The notes under the pieces were generated by a model. It was not told where the DNA came from. It searched no databases and worked only from the letters and a program-made list of their open reading frames with translations. Shown one piece after another: positions 8,309 through 16,594 of a stretch of 64,000 bases of DNA. Made by a program: the position numbers and the translations under genes. The DNA lies in NCBI RefSeq assembly GCF_001261915.1, contig NZ_CVRT01000030.1, positions 1 through 64,000 on the forward strand, in the 5' to 3' direction. This DNA is from Halorubrum sp. SD626R (GTDB taxonomy: Archaea > Halobacteriota > Halobacteria > Halobacteriales > Haloferacaceae). How positions within the stretch are numbered: the stretch's first letter is position 1; every line of letters begins with the position of its first letter.

Positions 8309-8696
8309 CGAGACCGACCGGAAGCTGCGATTGGACGATAACGAGTGGCACGAGACGACGCTGATCTACCGACGGAAAGAGAACTCTGAACACGATGATC
8401 ACCGGCAGTACTCGGTGTTCATGACGAATCGGGGGAGCGGACACCTTACGGAGTATGGCTATCGCTGGGAGATCGAGAGTGGGTACAAGTCGATCAAGCG
8501 ATTCATGACAGCAACCACGTCGAAGGATTTCGGGCTTCGCTTCTTCTATATCGCATTCGCCTGCCTGTTGTACTCAATTTGGCGAGCGGTCGATCTACTT
8601 GCCCAGCTTGAGCTGACTGGTGAGTACGAGTACTCTCCGATCGTGACGGCAGATAATACGCTCACGCTGCTGAAGAAGGAGACGAGAATCGGGTAG
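8309..8696 (+). pseudogene. C-terminal remnant of an IS4-family transposase
   Basis: Nearly identical to the last ~128 residues of the transposases at 14546-16222 and 21275-22951. It begins within the segment TDRKL and ends LKKETRIG. It keeps YGYRWEIESGYKSIK, the full Y(2)R(3)E(6)K signature, but lacks everything upstream, including both catalytic Asp regions. The left deletion endpoint is just beyond the toxin gene stop. It is not functional. Confidence 0.85.
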
Positions 8697-8936
8697 TGAG
8701 GGACTCTATTCGGGTTAGCGTGCCGTCTGAGTGGCTACGCTGCTGGAAGTCTCGAAAATTTGTCTATATAGTTGAGTGTGTGACAAGAATAGCCGCTTGG
8801 AGGGCCATCTGGGGCAGTACCCGCTGACCGAATCGGTCAAATTCACGCATCACAGCCCTGCTAAACCCACTGTAGTCTCAACTTCCCACCCGTGACAGAA
8901 GTTGAGACTAGTACTCTCAATGCATATGTGTTCAGC
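8697..8936 (+). repeat. Conserved non-coding 3' tail of the IS4-type element, ending in a perfect hairpin
   Basis: About 240 bases after the transposase stop, conserved with 16223-16455 and partly with 22952-23152. It ends in a 13-bp perfect stem TAGTCTCAACTTC (8873-8885) / GAAGTTGAGACTA (8898-8910) with a 12-base loop containing CACCCGTGAC, then CTCAATGCATATG. No reading frame is conserved. The hairpin may mark the element's right end or act as a transcript end; I cannot tell which. Confidence 0.6.
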
Positions 8937-9086
8937 CCACACCATCTCGGGCGTTGTTTTCACCTTCGAGAACTTCACCGACGTATCGATTTTCTACCGC
9001 ACCGATTCTGATACAGATCGGTGATGGTACTGTTGTACCCAAGGTTCAACTTGATTCCAGAGTTTCGAGGGAGTTGCCGAGGGAAA

Positions 9087-9124
9087 CATATTAGTGATCT
9101 CTTGTATAAGCTACTGCTAATATG
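9087..9124 (+). promoter_or_regulatory. Probable ArsR operator: inverted repeat spanning the promoter and start codon
   Basis: CATATTAG (9087-9094) and CTAATATG (9117-9124) are a perfect 8-bp inverted repeat separated by 22 bases. The right arm includes the arsR ATG at 9122. The left arm overlaps the expected TATA position for a leaderless transcript, so a bound ArsR dimer would occlude both. This suggests autoregulation of arsR-arsM. Confidence 0.5.
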
Positions 9125-9481
9125 ATAGGAGATGCGATCACTGACGGAACCACGGAAGAAACGGAGACCTGCTGTACACCGCTCGAAGATGTCGACTCGG
9201 ATGCGATGGCGACAGACCTCCAAGTACTGACCGCGATGGGGAATGACACACGATACGAACTGCTTCGCCGAATTTCGAACGCCGATGACGGCGTCTGCGT
9301 CTGCGACCTCGAAGCCGCGGTCGGTGTTAGTCAGAGCGCCGTCAGCCAAGCGCTCTCGCGATTGTACACCGCAGGACTTGTCACGCGCCGCAAAGAGGGA
9401 TCCTGGCGGTACTACGAACCGACTGAAACGACCGCGGCCCTTCTCGAAACCCTCGACGATCTGCGGGGTTCCCATGAGTAA
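9122..9481 (+). CDS. arsR: ArsR-family arsenic-responsive repressor (arsR-arsM operon)
   Basis: 119 residues. Winged-helix core with recognition helix QSAVSQALSRLYTAGLV and wing RRKEGSWRYYEP. GVCVCDLEAAVG is the ArsR metalloid-binding helix; its two Cys lie at the start of the DNA-binding helix as in classical ArsR. An extra Cys pair (ETCCTP) sits near the N-terminus. As(III) or Sb(III) binding should release DNA. It overlaps the arsM start by eight bases (ATG 9474, stop 9481), so the two are coupled. The pairing corresponds to the arsR2-arsM unit known from the haloarchaeal plasmid pNRC100. Confidence 0.9.
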   Translation: MIGDAITDGTTEETETCCTPLEDVDSDAMATDLQVLTAMGNDTRYELLRRISNADDGVCVCDLEAAVGVSQSAVSQALSRLYTAGLVTRRKEGSWRYYEPTETTAALLETLDDLRGSHE

Positions 9482-10319
9482 CGATACTACTACGGTGGCC
9501 GGTGACCGCGACCCCGAAGAGACCCGCAAGATGGTGCGCGAACGCTACGAAACTATCGCTTCGGACAGTCAAAACTGCTGTGGCGACGTCGGCATCGATA
9601 CCACCGACGACGGTGGATGCTGTGACGGCACCGAAGGAGCGTCCGGGAGCGAACGCCTTGGCTATGACGCCGACGATGTCGCGTCTGTCGCCGAGGGCGC
9701 AGACCTTGGCCTTGGGTGTGGAAATCCGAAGGCGTTCGCCGAGATGGCGGCCGGCGAGACGGTGCTCGACCTCGGCTCCGGTGCGGGCTTCGACTGCTTC
9801 CTCGCCGCACGGGAGATCGGTCCGGACGGAACCGTCATCGGTGTGGACATGACACCGGAGATGGTCTCGAAAGCGAGGGAGAACGTCGCGAAAAACGACG
9901 CCGACAACGTCGAGTTTCGCCTCGGCGAGATCAGCCATCTCCCCGTTGCAGACGCGACTATCGACGTCGTTATCTCGAACTGCGTCGTCAACCTCGCTCC
10001 CGAAAAACAGCTCGTGTTCGACGACGCCTTCCGCGTCCTCAAGCCCGGCGGGCGCGTCGCCATCTCGGACGTCGTCCAAACCGCGCCGTTCCCCGACGAC
10101 GTCAAGATGGATCCGGACTCGCTAACCGGCTGCGTCGCCGGTGCGTCGACCATCGAGAATCTCGAAGCGATGCTCGATAACGCCGGCTTCGAAGCGATCG
10201 AGATCGCGCCGAAGGGCGAGAGCACCGAGTTCATCAGCGATTGGGACGCCGATCGCGATCTCGGTGAGTATCTCGTCTCTGCCACTATCGAGGCTCGGAA
10301 GCCGCCACAGAACCCCTAA
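9474..10319 (+). CDS. arsM: Arsenite S-adenosylmethionine methyltransferase
   Basis: 281 residues from ATG 9474; the longer frame from 9243 only runs through arsR. SAM-binding motif I is VLDLGSGAGFD, with GVDMTPEM and the SNCVVNL strand following. Cysteines at GLGCGNP, SNCVVNL and LTGCVAGA correspond to the three conserved arsenic-binding Cys of ArsM enzymes. Two further pairs (QNCCGD, GGCCDG) lie in the N-terminal segment. The enzyme adds methyl groups to As(III), giving methylated and ultimately volatile arsenicals. It acts in the cytoplasm and is expressed with the overlapping arsR. Confidence 0.93.
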   Translation: MSNDTTTVAGDRDPEETRKMVRERYETIASDSQNCCGDVGIDTTDDGGCCDGTEGASGSERLGYDADDVASVAEGADLGLGCGNPKAFAEMAAGETVLDLGSGAGFDCFLAAREIGPDGTVIGVDMTPEMVSKARENVAKNDADNVEFRLGEISHLPVADATIDVVISNCVVNLAPEKQLVFDDAFRVLKPGGRVAISDVVQTAPFPDDVKMDPDSLTGCVAGASTIENLEAMLDNAGFEAIEIAPKGESTEFISDWDADRDLGEYLVSATIEARKPPQNP

Positions 10320-10401
10320 CTCACCGAAAATCACAAACAGGCTTGTCCAGAGGAGAATTTTCCGATTGGAGGGACGAATGAATCCTCTGATTACGTTTAT
10401 G

Positions 10402-10833
10402 CTACGGTTCGTCCGGATAGAACTCGTCGAACAGCGCCTTGACGCGTTGCTCTATGTCGTCACGAATCTCGCGGACAGTGTCAAGGTCTTGCCCGTGCGG
10501 ATCGTCTAACGCCCAGTCTCGAACGTCGACGTTCTCAGCGTCCAGTTCTAGCGTCGAACAGCCCATCGTGGCGACGACATCGCACGATTCGAGCTCGTCA
10601 GTCGAGACCTCCCGAGGCGTTCGGTCAGAGAGGTCGATGTCTCGTTCTTGCATGACCGTGATCACTTCCTCGTGGACGTGTTCAGCGGGATGTGTACCGC
10701 CGGTGAGAATCTCGAGAGTATCCCCCAATTCCCGGAGATCACGTTCCCGCTCGGCGAACGCAGCTGACATCTGGCTTCGTCCCGCATTCTGTACACACAC
10801 AAATCCAAACTTAGCGGGTGATGCTGTATCCAT
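10402..10833 (-). CDS. arsC: Arsenate reductase, low-molecular-weight phosphatase type
   Basis: 143 residues. The phosphatase loop C-x5-R is CVQNAGRSQMS (Cys13, Arg19), followed by the family's acidic loop DWALDDPHGQD near residue 110. It is slightly longer than bacterial ArsC. It reduces As(V) to As(III) for methylation or export. It follows arsR (10986-11378) on the same strand with a 152-base gap, matching the arsR-arsC half of the plasmid-borne arsADRC arrangement of Halobacterium. The electron donor cannot be told from this window. Confidence 0.88.
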   Translation of the reverse strand: MDTASPAKFGFVCVQNAGRSQMSAAFAERERDLRELGDTLEILTGGTHPAEHVHEEVITVMQERDIDLSDRTPREVSTDELESCDVVATMGCSTLELDAENVDVRDWALDDPHGQDLDTVREIRDDIEQRVKALFDEFYPDEP

Positions 10834-10985
10834 AGATAATCTCCTCTTTTATACCGTGTTAAGCGCTCCTATGAGTGTTACTTTTCAATATATATTGCTC
10901 AGTAGCCATCGTATCGAATGCCGGCTATTACCGACCAGTGAGAGTTACTTCGTCGATGGGCCATGTCGATAACTCTCGTTTCCGA

Positions 10986-11378
10986 TCAAAGCTCCCGCGA
11001 TCCGTCTAGGGCGATGAGGACGGCGTTGGCGCGTGCTGTCGCTCGATATTTCCGCCACTTCCCCTCTTTTCGGCGAGTGATGAGTCCAGCGTCGGTGAGT
11101 TGGGACAGCGCATGGCTGATCGCGCTGTCGCTGACGTCGAGCAACGGCGCAAATTCACAGACGCAGAGTTCCTCGCCAGCGATGTGGAGGATACGAACGA
11201 TCTTGTACCGGGTCTCGTTCGCGAGCGCCGATAGCAATCCAACGTCTTCGTCCAGCGCAGGCCCGCCTGCGGCCGCGTCGATCTCTTCGAGTTCAGATAG
11301 ACGCTGGCATACCTCCTCGTCGCCACATCCGCCTCGTTCGTCGGCGAGGTACCGTTGTAGCCGCTCGGTTGAGGACAT
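10986..11378 (-). CDS. arsR: ArsR-family repressor (arsR-arsC unit, divergent from arsDA)
   Basis: 130 residues. The N-terminal ~40 residues are acidic with a Cys pair (GGCGDEEVC). The winged-helix core has the canonical metalloid site ELCVCEF at the start of the DNA-binding helix, then SDSAISHALSQL and the wing RRKEGKWRKYRA. It is divergent from arsD across a 323-base intergenic region and precedes arsC, so it probably controls both directions. It differs clearly from the ArsR at 9122, implying two separately sensed arsenic operons. Confidence 0.88.
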   Translation of the reverse strand: MSSTERLQRYLADERGGCGDEEVCQRLSELEEIDAAAGGPALDEDVGLLSALANETRYKIVRILHIAGEELCVCEFAPLLDVSDSAISHALSQLTDAGLITRRKEGKWRKYRATARANAVLIALDGSREL

Positions 11379-11701
11379 ACACTTCGATTGAGCAGATAAC
11401 GAATTAAGTATTCTGGACCGACCCGCGCACTCCTTGCACTCAACTCTGACTCTATCACTTTAGGACTCTATAATATATACTGTAGGATCTATCGACAGCA
11501 CGGAACCGATATGACGCGTAGAAATACTTGGCTCAGCGTATTTCTTCTATTTTGAGTACTGACTACGTCTATACGAGTCGAAGGCCTTATGAATATGATT
11601 GAACAATCTTTCAATCGAATGCGATGGAACAAGGCTACCAATATGATCCGTGACCGCCGCACTGCTAGCCGGACAATTGATAAAATACTCCTTCCCGAGC
11701 A
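11379..11701. promoter_or_regulatory. Divergent promoter region between arsR and arsD
   Basis: No gene. For arsR (minus strand) an AT-rich TATA-like stretch ATACTTAATTCG lies about 25-35 bases before ATG 11378. For arsD a TATA-like TTGATAAAATAC lies at ~11675-11690, 12-27 bases before ATG 11702. The AT-rich centre (11465-11560) could hold operator sequence, but I see no clean palindrome. Confidence 0.45.
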
Positions 11702-12031
11702 ATGACTGAACTCACCCTGTACGAGGAGGCGATGTGTTGCTCCACCGGCGTCTGTGGTCCTGACCCCGACGAAGAACTCGTAGAAGTCAGTGCCGCCCTC
11801 GACCAACTCGAATCAGAATTTGAGGATGTCGATGTCTCGCGGGCGAACATGCAGCACAATATCGACCAGTTCCTCGAGACCGAGTCCATCTCCGACTTGG
11901 TCGAGGAACACGGTCCATCGATTTTGCCGATCACTGTCGTTGACGACGAAATTGTCGGCAAGTCCGAGTACCTCTCGTACGACGAACTCGCGGCAGCACT
12001 CGAAACAGTCACCCCGACCCAAGAGGCCTAA
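11702..12031 (+). CDS. arsD: ArsD arsenic metallochaperone
   Basis: 109 residues. Cys12, Cys13 and Cys18 (MCCSTGVCG) reproduce the three essential arsenic-binding cysteines of ArsD. The rest is thioredoxin-like (ILPITVVDDEIVG). ArsD delivers As(III) to ArsA and can act as a weak repressor. The stop is three bases before the ATG of arsA, consistent with one operon. The bacterial C-terminal Cys pairs are missing, as is common in shorter ArsD proteins. Confidence 0.9.
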   Translation: MTELTLYEEAMCCSTGVCGPDPDEELVEVSAALDQLESEFEDVDVSRANMQHNIDQFLETESISDLVEEHGPSILPITVVDDEIVGKSEYLSYDELAAALETVTPTQEA

Positions 12032-12034
12032 CGC

Positions 12035-13966
12035 ATGAACACAACCCCCACCGACGCACGAGCGGTCGTAGAGCCGACAAGCGAAGAGACCGAATTCGTC
12101 TTTTTCAGCGGCAAAGGCGGCGTCGGTAAGAGTACCGTGAGCTGCGCGACAGCGACCTGGCTCGCGGACAACGACTACGAGACGCTGCTGGTGACGACAG
12201 ACCCTGCGCCGAACCTCTCGGACATCTTCGGGCAGGAGATCGGCCACGAAGTCACTGCTATCGACGACATCGAGAACCTATCTGCCATCGAGATCGACCC
12301 GGATACGGCGGCCGAAGAGTATCGACAAGAGACGATTGAGCCGATGCGACAGCTTCTCGACGACGAGCAACTCGAAACCGTCGAGGAACAACTCAACAGC
12401 CCGTGTGTCGAAGAGATCGCCGCCTTCGATAACTTCGTCGACTTCATGGATAGCCCGGAGTACGATATTGTCGTCTTCGACACCGCTCCCACGGGACACA
12501 CCATCCGACTGATGGAGTTGCCCTCCGACTGGAACGCTGAACTGGAGAAGGGCGGCTCGACCTGCATCGGGCCGGCAGCCTCGATGGAGGAGCGCAAACA
12601 GGACTACGAGCGTGCTATCGACACGCTTCAGGACGACGAGAAGACTTCATTCGCGTTCGTCGGCAAGCCCGAGGACTCTTCGGTCGACGAGATCGAGCGC
12701 AGTGCAAGCGACCTCGGCGAGCTTGGGATCGAGTCCCAACTGCTGATCATCAACGGCTATCTCCCCGAGTCGGTGTGTGAGGATCCGTTCTTCGAGGGGA
12801 AGCGGGAAGACGAGCAGGCAGTTATCGAACGCGCACGGACGGAGTTCGGCGCCGACGCGATGGCAACGTACCCACTCCAGCCGGGCGAGATCGCAGGGCT
12901 CGACCTACTCGCAGATGTCGGTGGCGTCCTGTACGACGGCGACGAGGCCACCGTCGACGTTGGGACGGCGACCGACGTAGACGCCGAGACTACAGTCGAC
13001 TTCGAGTCGATGGCTGACACCGAGGCGGTCGCCGAACAGCTGCAACCGGGCGATGAGACGCGGTATCTCTTTTTCACCGGGAAGGGCGGCGTTGGCAAGA
13101 GTACGATCGCTTCGACGGCGGCGACGAAGCTCGCCGAAGCTGGCCACGAAACGCTCGTCGTCACAACTGACCCGGCTGCCCACCTCGAAGACATCTTCGG
13201 CGAACGTGTCGGCCACGAGCCGACCTCGGTCGGTCAAGCAAACCTCGACGCGGCACGGATCGATCAAGAGAAAGCGCTCGAAGAGTACCGCACACAGGTC
13301 CTCGACCACGTCACCGAGATGTACGAGGACAAAGAGGACACCCAGATCGACGTGGACGCGGCGATCGCAAACGTCGAAGAGGAACTGGAGTCACCGTGTG
13401 CCGAAGAGATGGCCGCCCTCGAGAAGTTCGTGAGTTACTTCGACGAAGACGGCTATGACACCGTCGTCTTCGACACTGCCCCCACGGGGCACACGCTCCG
13501 ACTGCTCGAACTCCCCTCCGACTGGAAGGGATTCATGGATTTGGGTTCGCTGACGAAGGGTGCCGCGCCCGCGAAAGGCGACCAGTACGACGAGGTCATC
13601 GAGACGATGAAGGACCCCGATCAGAGTACGTTCGCGTTCGTGATGTACCCCGAGTACACCCCAATGATGGAAGCCTACCGGGCCGCCGCAGACCTCAAAG
13701 ACCAAGTCGGGATCGAGACCTCGCTGGTGGTCGCAAACTACCTGCTCCCCGAGAAATACGGCGATAACGCCTTCTTCGAGAATCGTCGCGCCCAGCAGGC
13801 GGAGTACCTCGGCGAGATCAGTGATCGGTTCGACGTGCCGATGATGCTCGCTCCGCTACGTCAGGACGAGCCGGTCGGACTGGACGCATTGCGCGCGTTC
13901 GGTGAGGAAATAACCGGCTTGGATGACATCACCAAGGATACTGAGCCGGAGGTGACGGCGTCGTGA
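12035..13966 (+). CDS. arsA: ArsA arsenite-stimulated ATPase, two-domain form
   Basis: 643 residues with two homologous halves, each with a deviant Walker A loop (FSGKGGVGKST at ~29-38 and FTGKGGVGKST at ~345-355) and the signal sequence DTAPTGHT. The three metalloid-binding cysteines of bacterial ArsA are present: Cys124 (NSPCVEE), Cys177 (GSTCIGP) and Cys455 (ESPCAEE). It energises As(III) extrusion by coupling ATP hydrolysis to a membrane pump (ArsB or Acr3), but no pump gene is in this window. Neighbours are arsD upstream and two small genes downstream, the next overlapping by four bases. Confidence 0.93.
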   Translation: MNTTPTDARAVVEPTSEETEFVFFSGKGGVGKSTVSCATATWLADNDYETLLVTTDPAPNLSDIFGQEIGHEVTAIDDIENLSAIEIDPDTAAEEYRQETIEPMRQLLDDEQLETVEEQLNSPCVEEIAAFDNFVDFMDSPEYDIVVFDTAPTGHTIRLMELPSDWNAELEKGGSTCIGPAASMEERKQDYERAIDTLQDDEKTSFAFVGKPEDSSVDEIERSASDLGELGIESQLLIINGYLPESVCEDPFFEGKREDEQAVIERARTEFGADAMATYPLQPGEIAGLDLLADVGGVLYDGDEATVDVGTATDVDAETTVDFESMADTEAVAEQLQPGDETRYLFFTGKGGVGKSTIASTAATKLAEAGHETLVVTTDPAAHLEDIFGERVGHEPTSVGQANLDAARIDQEKALEEYRTQVLDHVTEMYEDKEDTQIDVDAAIANVEEELESPCAEEMAALEKFVSYFDEDGYDTVVFDTAPTGHTLRLLELPSDWKGFMDLGSLTKGAAPAKGDQYDEVIETMKDPDQSTFAFVMYPEYTPMMEAYRAAADLKDQVGIETSLVVANYLLPEKYGDNAFFENRRAQQAEYLGEISDRFDVPMMLAPLRQDEPVGLDALRAFGEEITGLDDITKDTEPEVTAS

Positions 13967-14331
13967 GCGAAGCCGTGTCGGAAACGACAGCCGTCGAGGA
14001 GTCACTTCAGACGTTCATCGAGACGCTCCGTGACTCAGCGACCTATCAACAGTTCGTGGACGCGAACGAACAACTCGAGGCCGACGAGGAGGCAAAGTCC
14101 CTACTCGAAGCGTACCAAGAAAAACAGCAGGAGTTGCAGGCGGACGAGTTCGATTCGTCGATTATGAGCGAATTACAGGAGCTACAATCCGAGGTCTCGA
14201 ACAACGACACCATACAACAGCACCGAGCAGCACAAGAGAAACTCGCCGCCCTCCTTGAGGAGACGAACGACGTCATCAGCGAACAAATCAGGCAGGAGTT
14301 CGCGCAGTCTCTTGGGGGTGGGTGCTGTTGA
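13963..14331 (+). CDS. YlbF/YmcA-like helical protein with C-terminal Cys pair, ars-linked
   Basis: 122 residues from GTG 13963, overlapping the arsA stop (GTGA). It is all-helical, with a long Gln/Glu-rich stretch (LLEAYQEKQQELQADEF) typical of the YlbF/DUF964 fold. It ends in GGGCC. The end resembles the metalloid-binding Cys pairs of the surrounding Ars proteins, so it may carry or sense As(III); this is inference. Translational coupling to arsA argues for a role in the same process. Family membership is judged from length and helix pattern only. Confidence 0.7.
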   Translation: MSEAVSETTAVEESLQTFIETLRDSATYQQFVDANEQLEADEEAKSLLEAYQEKQQELQADEFDSSIMSELQELQSEVSNNDTIQQHRAAQEKLAALLEETNDVISEQIRQEFAQSLGGGCC

Positions 14332-14513
14332 GCGCCTCCGACGATGAAGTTCTGACCGCCGCTGAAGCGCTCGGTGAAGACCTCGATGTGGCACAATCGG
14401 AGGTAACGGCTGACGAGTTCGAGTCGCTGCTGATCGAGTGCAACGAAGCGATCAACGACGGAATTGGTCTCGAGTACGGTGAGGTCTGCGGCGCTGGAAG
14501 CGACTGCTGCTAA
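14322..14513 (+). CDS. Small protein ending in Cys-Cys, last gene of the arsDA operon
   Basis: 63 residues if it starts at GTG 14322; a TTG at 14328 overlapping the upstream stop is an equally good start. It is acidic (LTAAEALGEDLDVAQSEV) with Cys at ECNEAIN, EVCGAG and a final DCC. I do not recognise the family. Like the preceding protein it ends in vicinal cysteines, unusual for an acidic haloarchaeal protein, pointing to soft-metal or metalloid binding. A terminator hairpin follows directly, so it closes the operon. Confidence 0.65.
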   Translation: MLLSASDDEVLTAAEALGEDLDVAQSEVTADEFESLLIECNEAINDGIGLEYGEVCGAGSDCC

Positions 14514-14531
14514 CACCAGTTCTGGTGTTTT
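14512..14531 (+). terminator. Hairpin and T run closing the arsDA operon
   Basis: AACACCAG / CTGGTGTT perfect 8-bp stem (14512-14519 and 14522-14529) with a two-base spacer, then a TTTT run. The stem begins within the stop codon of the last ars gene (14511-14513), so it is a good intrinsic-type end for arsD-arsA and the two small genes. Confidence 0.65.
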
Positions 14532-14545
14532 CTCAGTATTTCTAT

Positions 14546-16222
14546 ATGGCTTCGACCTCTGCGTCCCGGCGCGCTATCTTCCGACAAATCGCACAACGAG
14601 CGCACGTTGAGTGGCCAACATATGATTCGACACCGATCTATGATCGTACCTCACTTGCCGGATTACACTCGGACGTTCGGATCGTCTCAGAAACCTGGTT
14701 TACGCATCCCAACCATGATTCGGTTGAGCAGTTCGTCCTCGTACTTCCACTGGCCTACTTCAGCTTCGAGGCTCACGATCGCTATACACGCTCGACACGC
14801 TACGAGATGGACTCCCTGTTTCGGGTGTTCGTCCTGAAGGAACTCCACGGGTTGGAGCACGAGACAGCACTGTCCGAGTATCTAAAGAACCGTCCTGTAC
14901 TCTGTGAGCAACTGGGTCTCGAGACGATCCCAGAGCAGTCAACACTATGGCGGAGTTGGCACAAGCGGTTCACCCCTGACCTCCGAGAGACGGTCGAAAC
15001 GGCGGCTCGAACGATCCTCATCAAAGCCCAGAATGCAGGTGTCGGGATTCCGCGTGAACCGGAACGAAAGCTTCGGCACCACGATGACGAGTCTGGCGAG
15101 TTAGAACCAGCCGATCAAACCACGTTGGAGCAGGCAGAGAAGATCACCGACCACGTCAGCCGCATCGTGTTCCCGGCGTTTTCGCTGGACCGTGGGGACG
15201 GCTGTGAGATACACGAGAACGCCTACTGGGACCTCCAGACGTATCTCGGATTGCGCGAGCGGCTGGCTGCGAACGAAGGAGCCCGCAGTTTCATTCATGA
15301 GTCCTCGCGGGATCGAACACCACTCGGACACGCCCACCGCGACCACATTCGAGATCTCTCTATCCAGCAGATTCGCGAGATGTACCGACAGGCGGTCCGA
15401 CAGCTGATCAATGAACTCGCAGAGACGAAGGAGTTCTATCGAGCCGGAATCGTCGCCATTGACATCACCGAAGCCGACCCCTTCACAGGCGACCGCACCG
15501 GACACGAAGACGAGATAATTGGAACGAAAGAGAAGAACGACGAATACGCCCACCAGTGGGCGACAGTCCAGTTGGTCGGCAACGCTGTTCCACTCGTCCT
15601 TGATGCCCGCCCAGTACGGAAAGGTGAGTCACGGAAGGAGATCGTCGAGGATCTGCTCGACTCTGCCCAGGACCTCGTTTACGTCGATAACGTGCTGATG
15701 GACCGAGAGTTCGACAGTCAGCACATCTTGGAGATGATCAGCCAGCGCGGGCTTTCCTACGTCGTTCCCAAGCGGATGCAGACCAGCGAAAAAGCCCAAG
15801 CCAAGCGGTTGCTCCGACGGGGTCAGGACCGATACGAAACCGACCGGAAGCTCCATCTCGGGAAGAACGAATGGCACGAGACGACGCTTATCTACCGTCG
15901 GAAAGAGGACTCCGAGCATGGCGATCACCGGCAGTACTCGGTGTTTATGACGAATCGATGGAGTGGACACCTCACGGAGTACGGCTACCGCTGGGAAATC
16001 GAGAGCGGATACAAGTCGATCAAACGCTTCATGGCTGCTACCACGTCGAAGAATTTCGGGCTTAGATTCTTCTACTTCGCGTTTGCGTGTCTGCTGTACT
16101 CGATCTGGCGATCCGTCGACTTGCTCGTTCAGGTCGCGTTGACTGGTAACTACGAGCACTCGCCGATGGTGACGGCAGATAACACACTGACGCTGCTGAA
16201 GAAGGAGACTGGAATCGGTTAG
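14546..16222 (+). CDS. IS4-family transposase, full-length copy
   Basis: 558 residues from ATG 14546; the upstream frame start at 14525 lies in the terminator. DDE residues are visible: Asp in AIDITEADPF, Asp in LMDREFDS, and the IS4 signature Y(2)R(3)E(6)K in YGYRWEIESGYKSIK. It appears intact. The C-terminal two thirds are close to the 21275-22951 copy, while the first ~190 residues diverge much more. The left end of the element is not identifiable; the right end is probably near 16455. Confidence 0.88.
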   Translation: MASTSASRRAIFRQIAQRAHVEWPTYDSTPIYDRTSLAGLHSDVRIVSETWFTHPNHDSVEQFVLVLPLAYFSFEAHDRYTRSTRYEMDSLFRVFVLKELHGLEHETALSEYLKNRPVLCEQLGLETIPEQSTLWRSWHKRFTPDLRETVETAARTILIKAQNAGVGIPREPERKLRHHDDESGELEPADQTTLEQAEKITDHVSRIVFPAFSLDRGDGCEIHENAYWDLQTYLGLRERLAANEGARSFIHESSRDRTPLGHAHRDHIRDLSIQQIREMYRQAVRQLINELAETKEFYRAGIVAIDITEADPFTGDRTGHEDEIIGTKEKNDEYAHQWATVQLVGNAVPLVLDARPVRKGESRKEIVEDLLDSAQDLVYVDNVLMDREFDSQHILEMISQRGLSYVVPKRMQTSEKAQAKRLLRRGQDRYETDRKLHLGKNEWHETTLIYRRKEDSEHGDHRQYSVFMTNRWSGHLTEYGYRWEIESGYKSIKRFMAATTSKNFGLRFFYFAFACLLYSIWRSVDLLVQVALTGNYEHSPMVTADNTLTLLKKETGIG

Positions 16223-16455
16223 AGAGACACTCAGTCTGGGTTAGCCCGCGGTCTGAGTGGCCACACTGTTGGATATTCGAAAACTCGCCCCTTCGGTTGG
16301 AAGTATGACAAGAATGGCCGCTTGTAGAGAGAATTGAGGTAGTTTCCGCTGACCAAATCGACAAAATCCACGCATTACAGCCCTGCTATACCCATTGTAG
16401 TCTCAACTTCCACACCCGTGACAGTAGTTGAGACTGGCGCTCTCAATGCATACGC
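16223..16455 (+). repeat. Conserved non-coding 3' tail of the IS4-type element with hairpin
   Basis: Homologous along its length to 8697-8936. Stem AGTCTCAACT (16399-16408) / AGTTGAGACT (16426-16435), with CACCCGTGACAG in the loop and CTCAATGCATAC after it. The length and lack of a conserved frame suggest a structural or regulatory tail of the element. Confidence 0.6.
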
Positions 16456-16594
16456 TCTGGGCGATACAGTATTATCCCAATTTAACATTATTTGTCAATA
16501 TCGGGCGTTCTACATGAACTGGAATGAATTTGTGCCTAACCTGTGGCCGATTTCGGCAATCGACTAAGTCAGTTCCCCGGTCAGTACGATCTGT

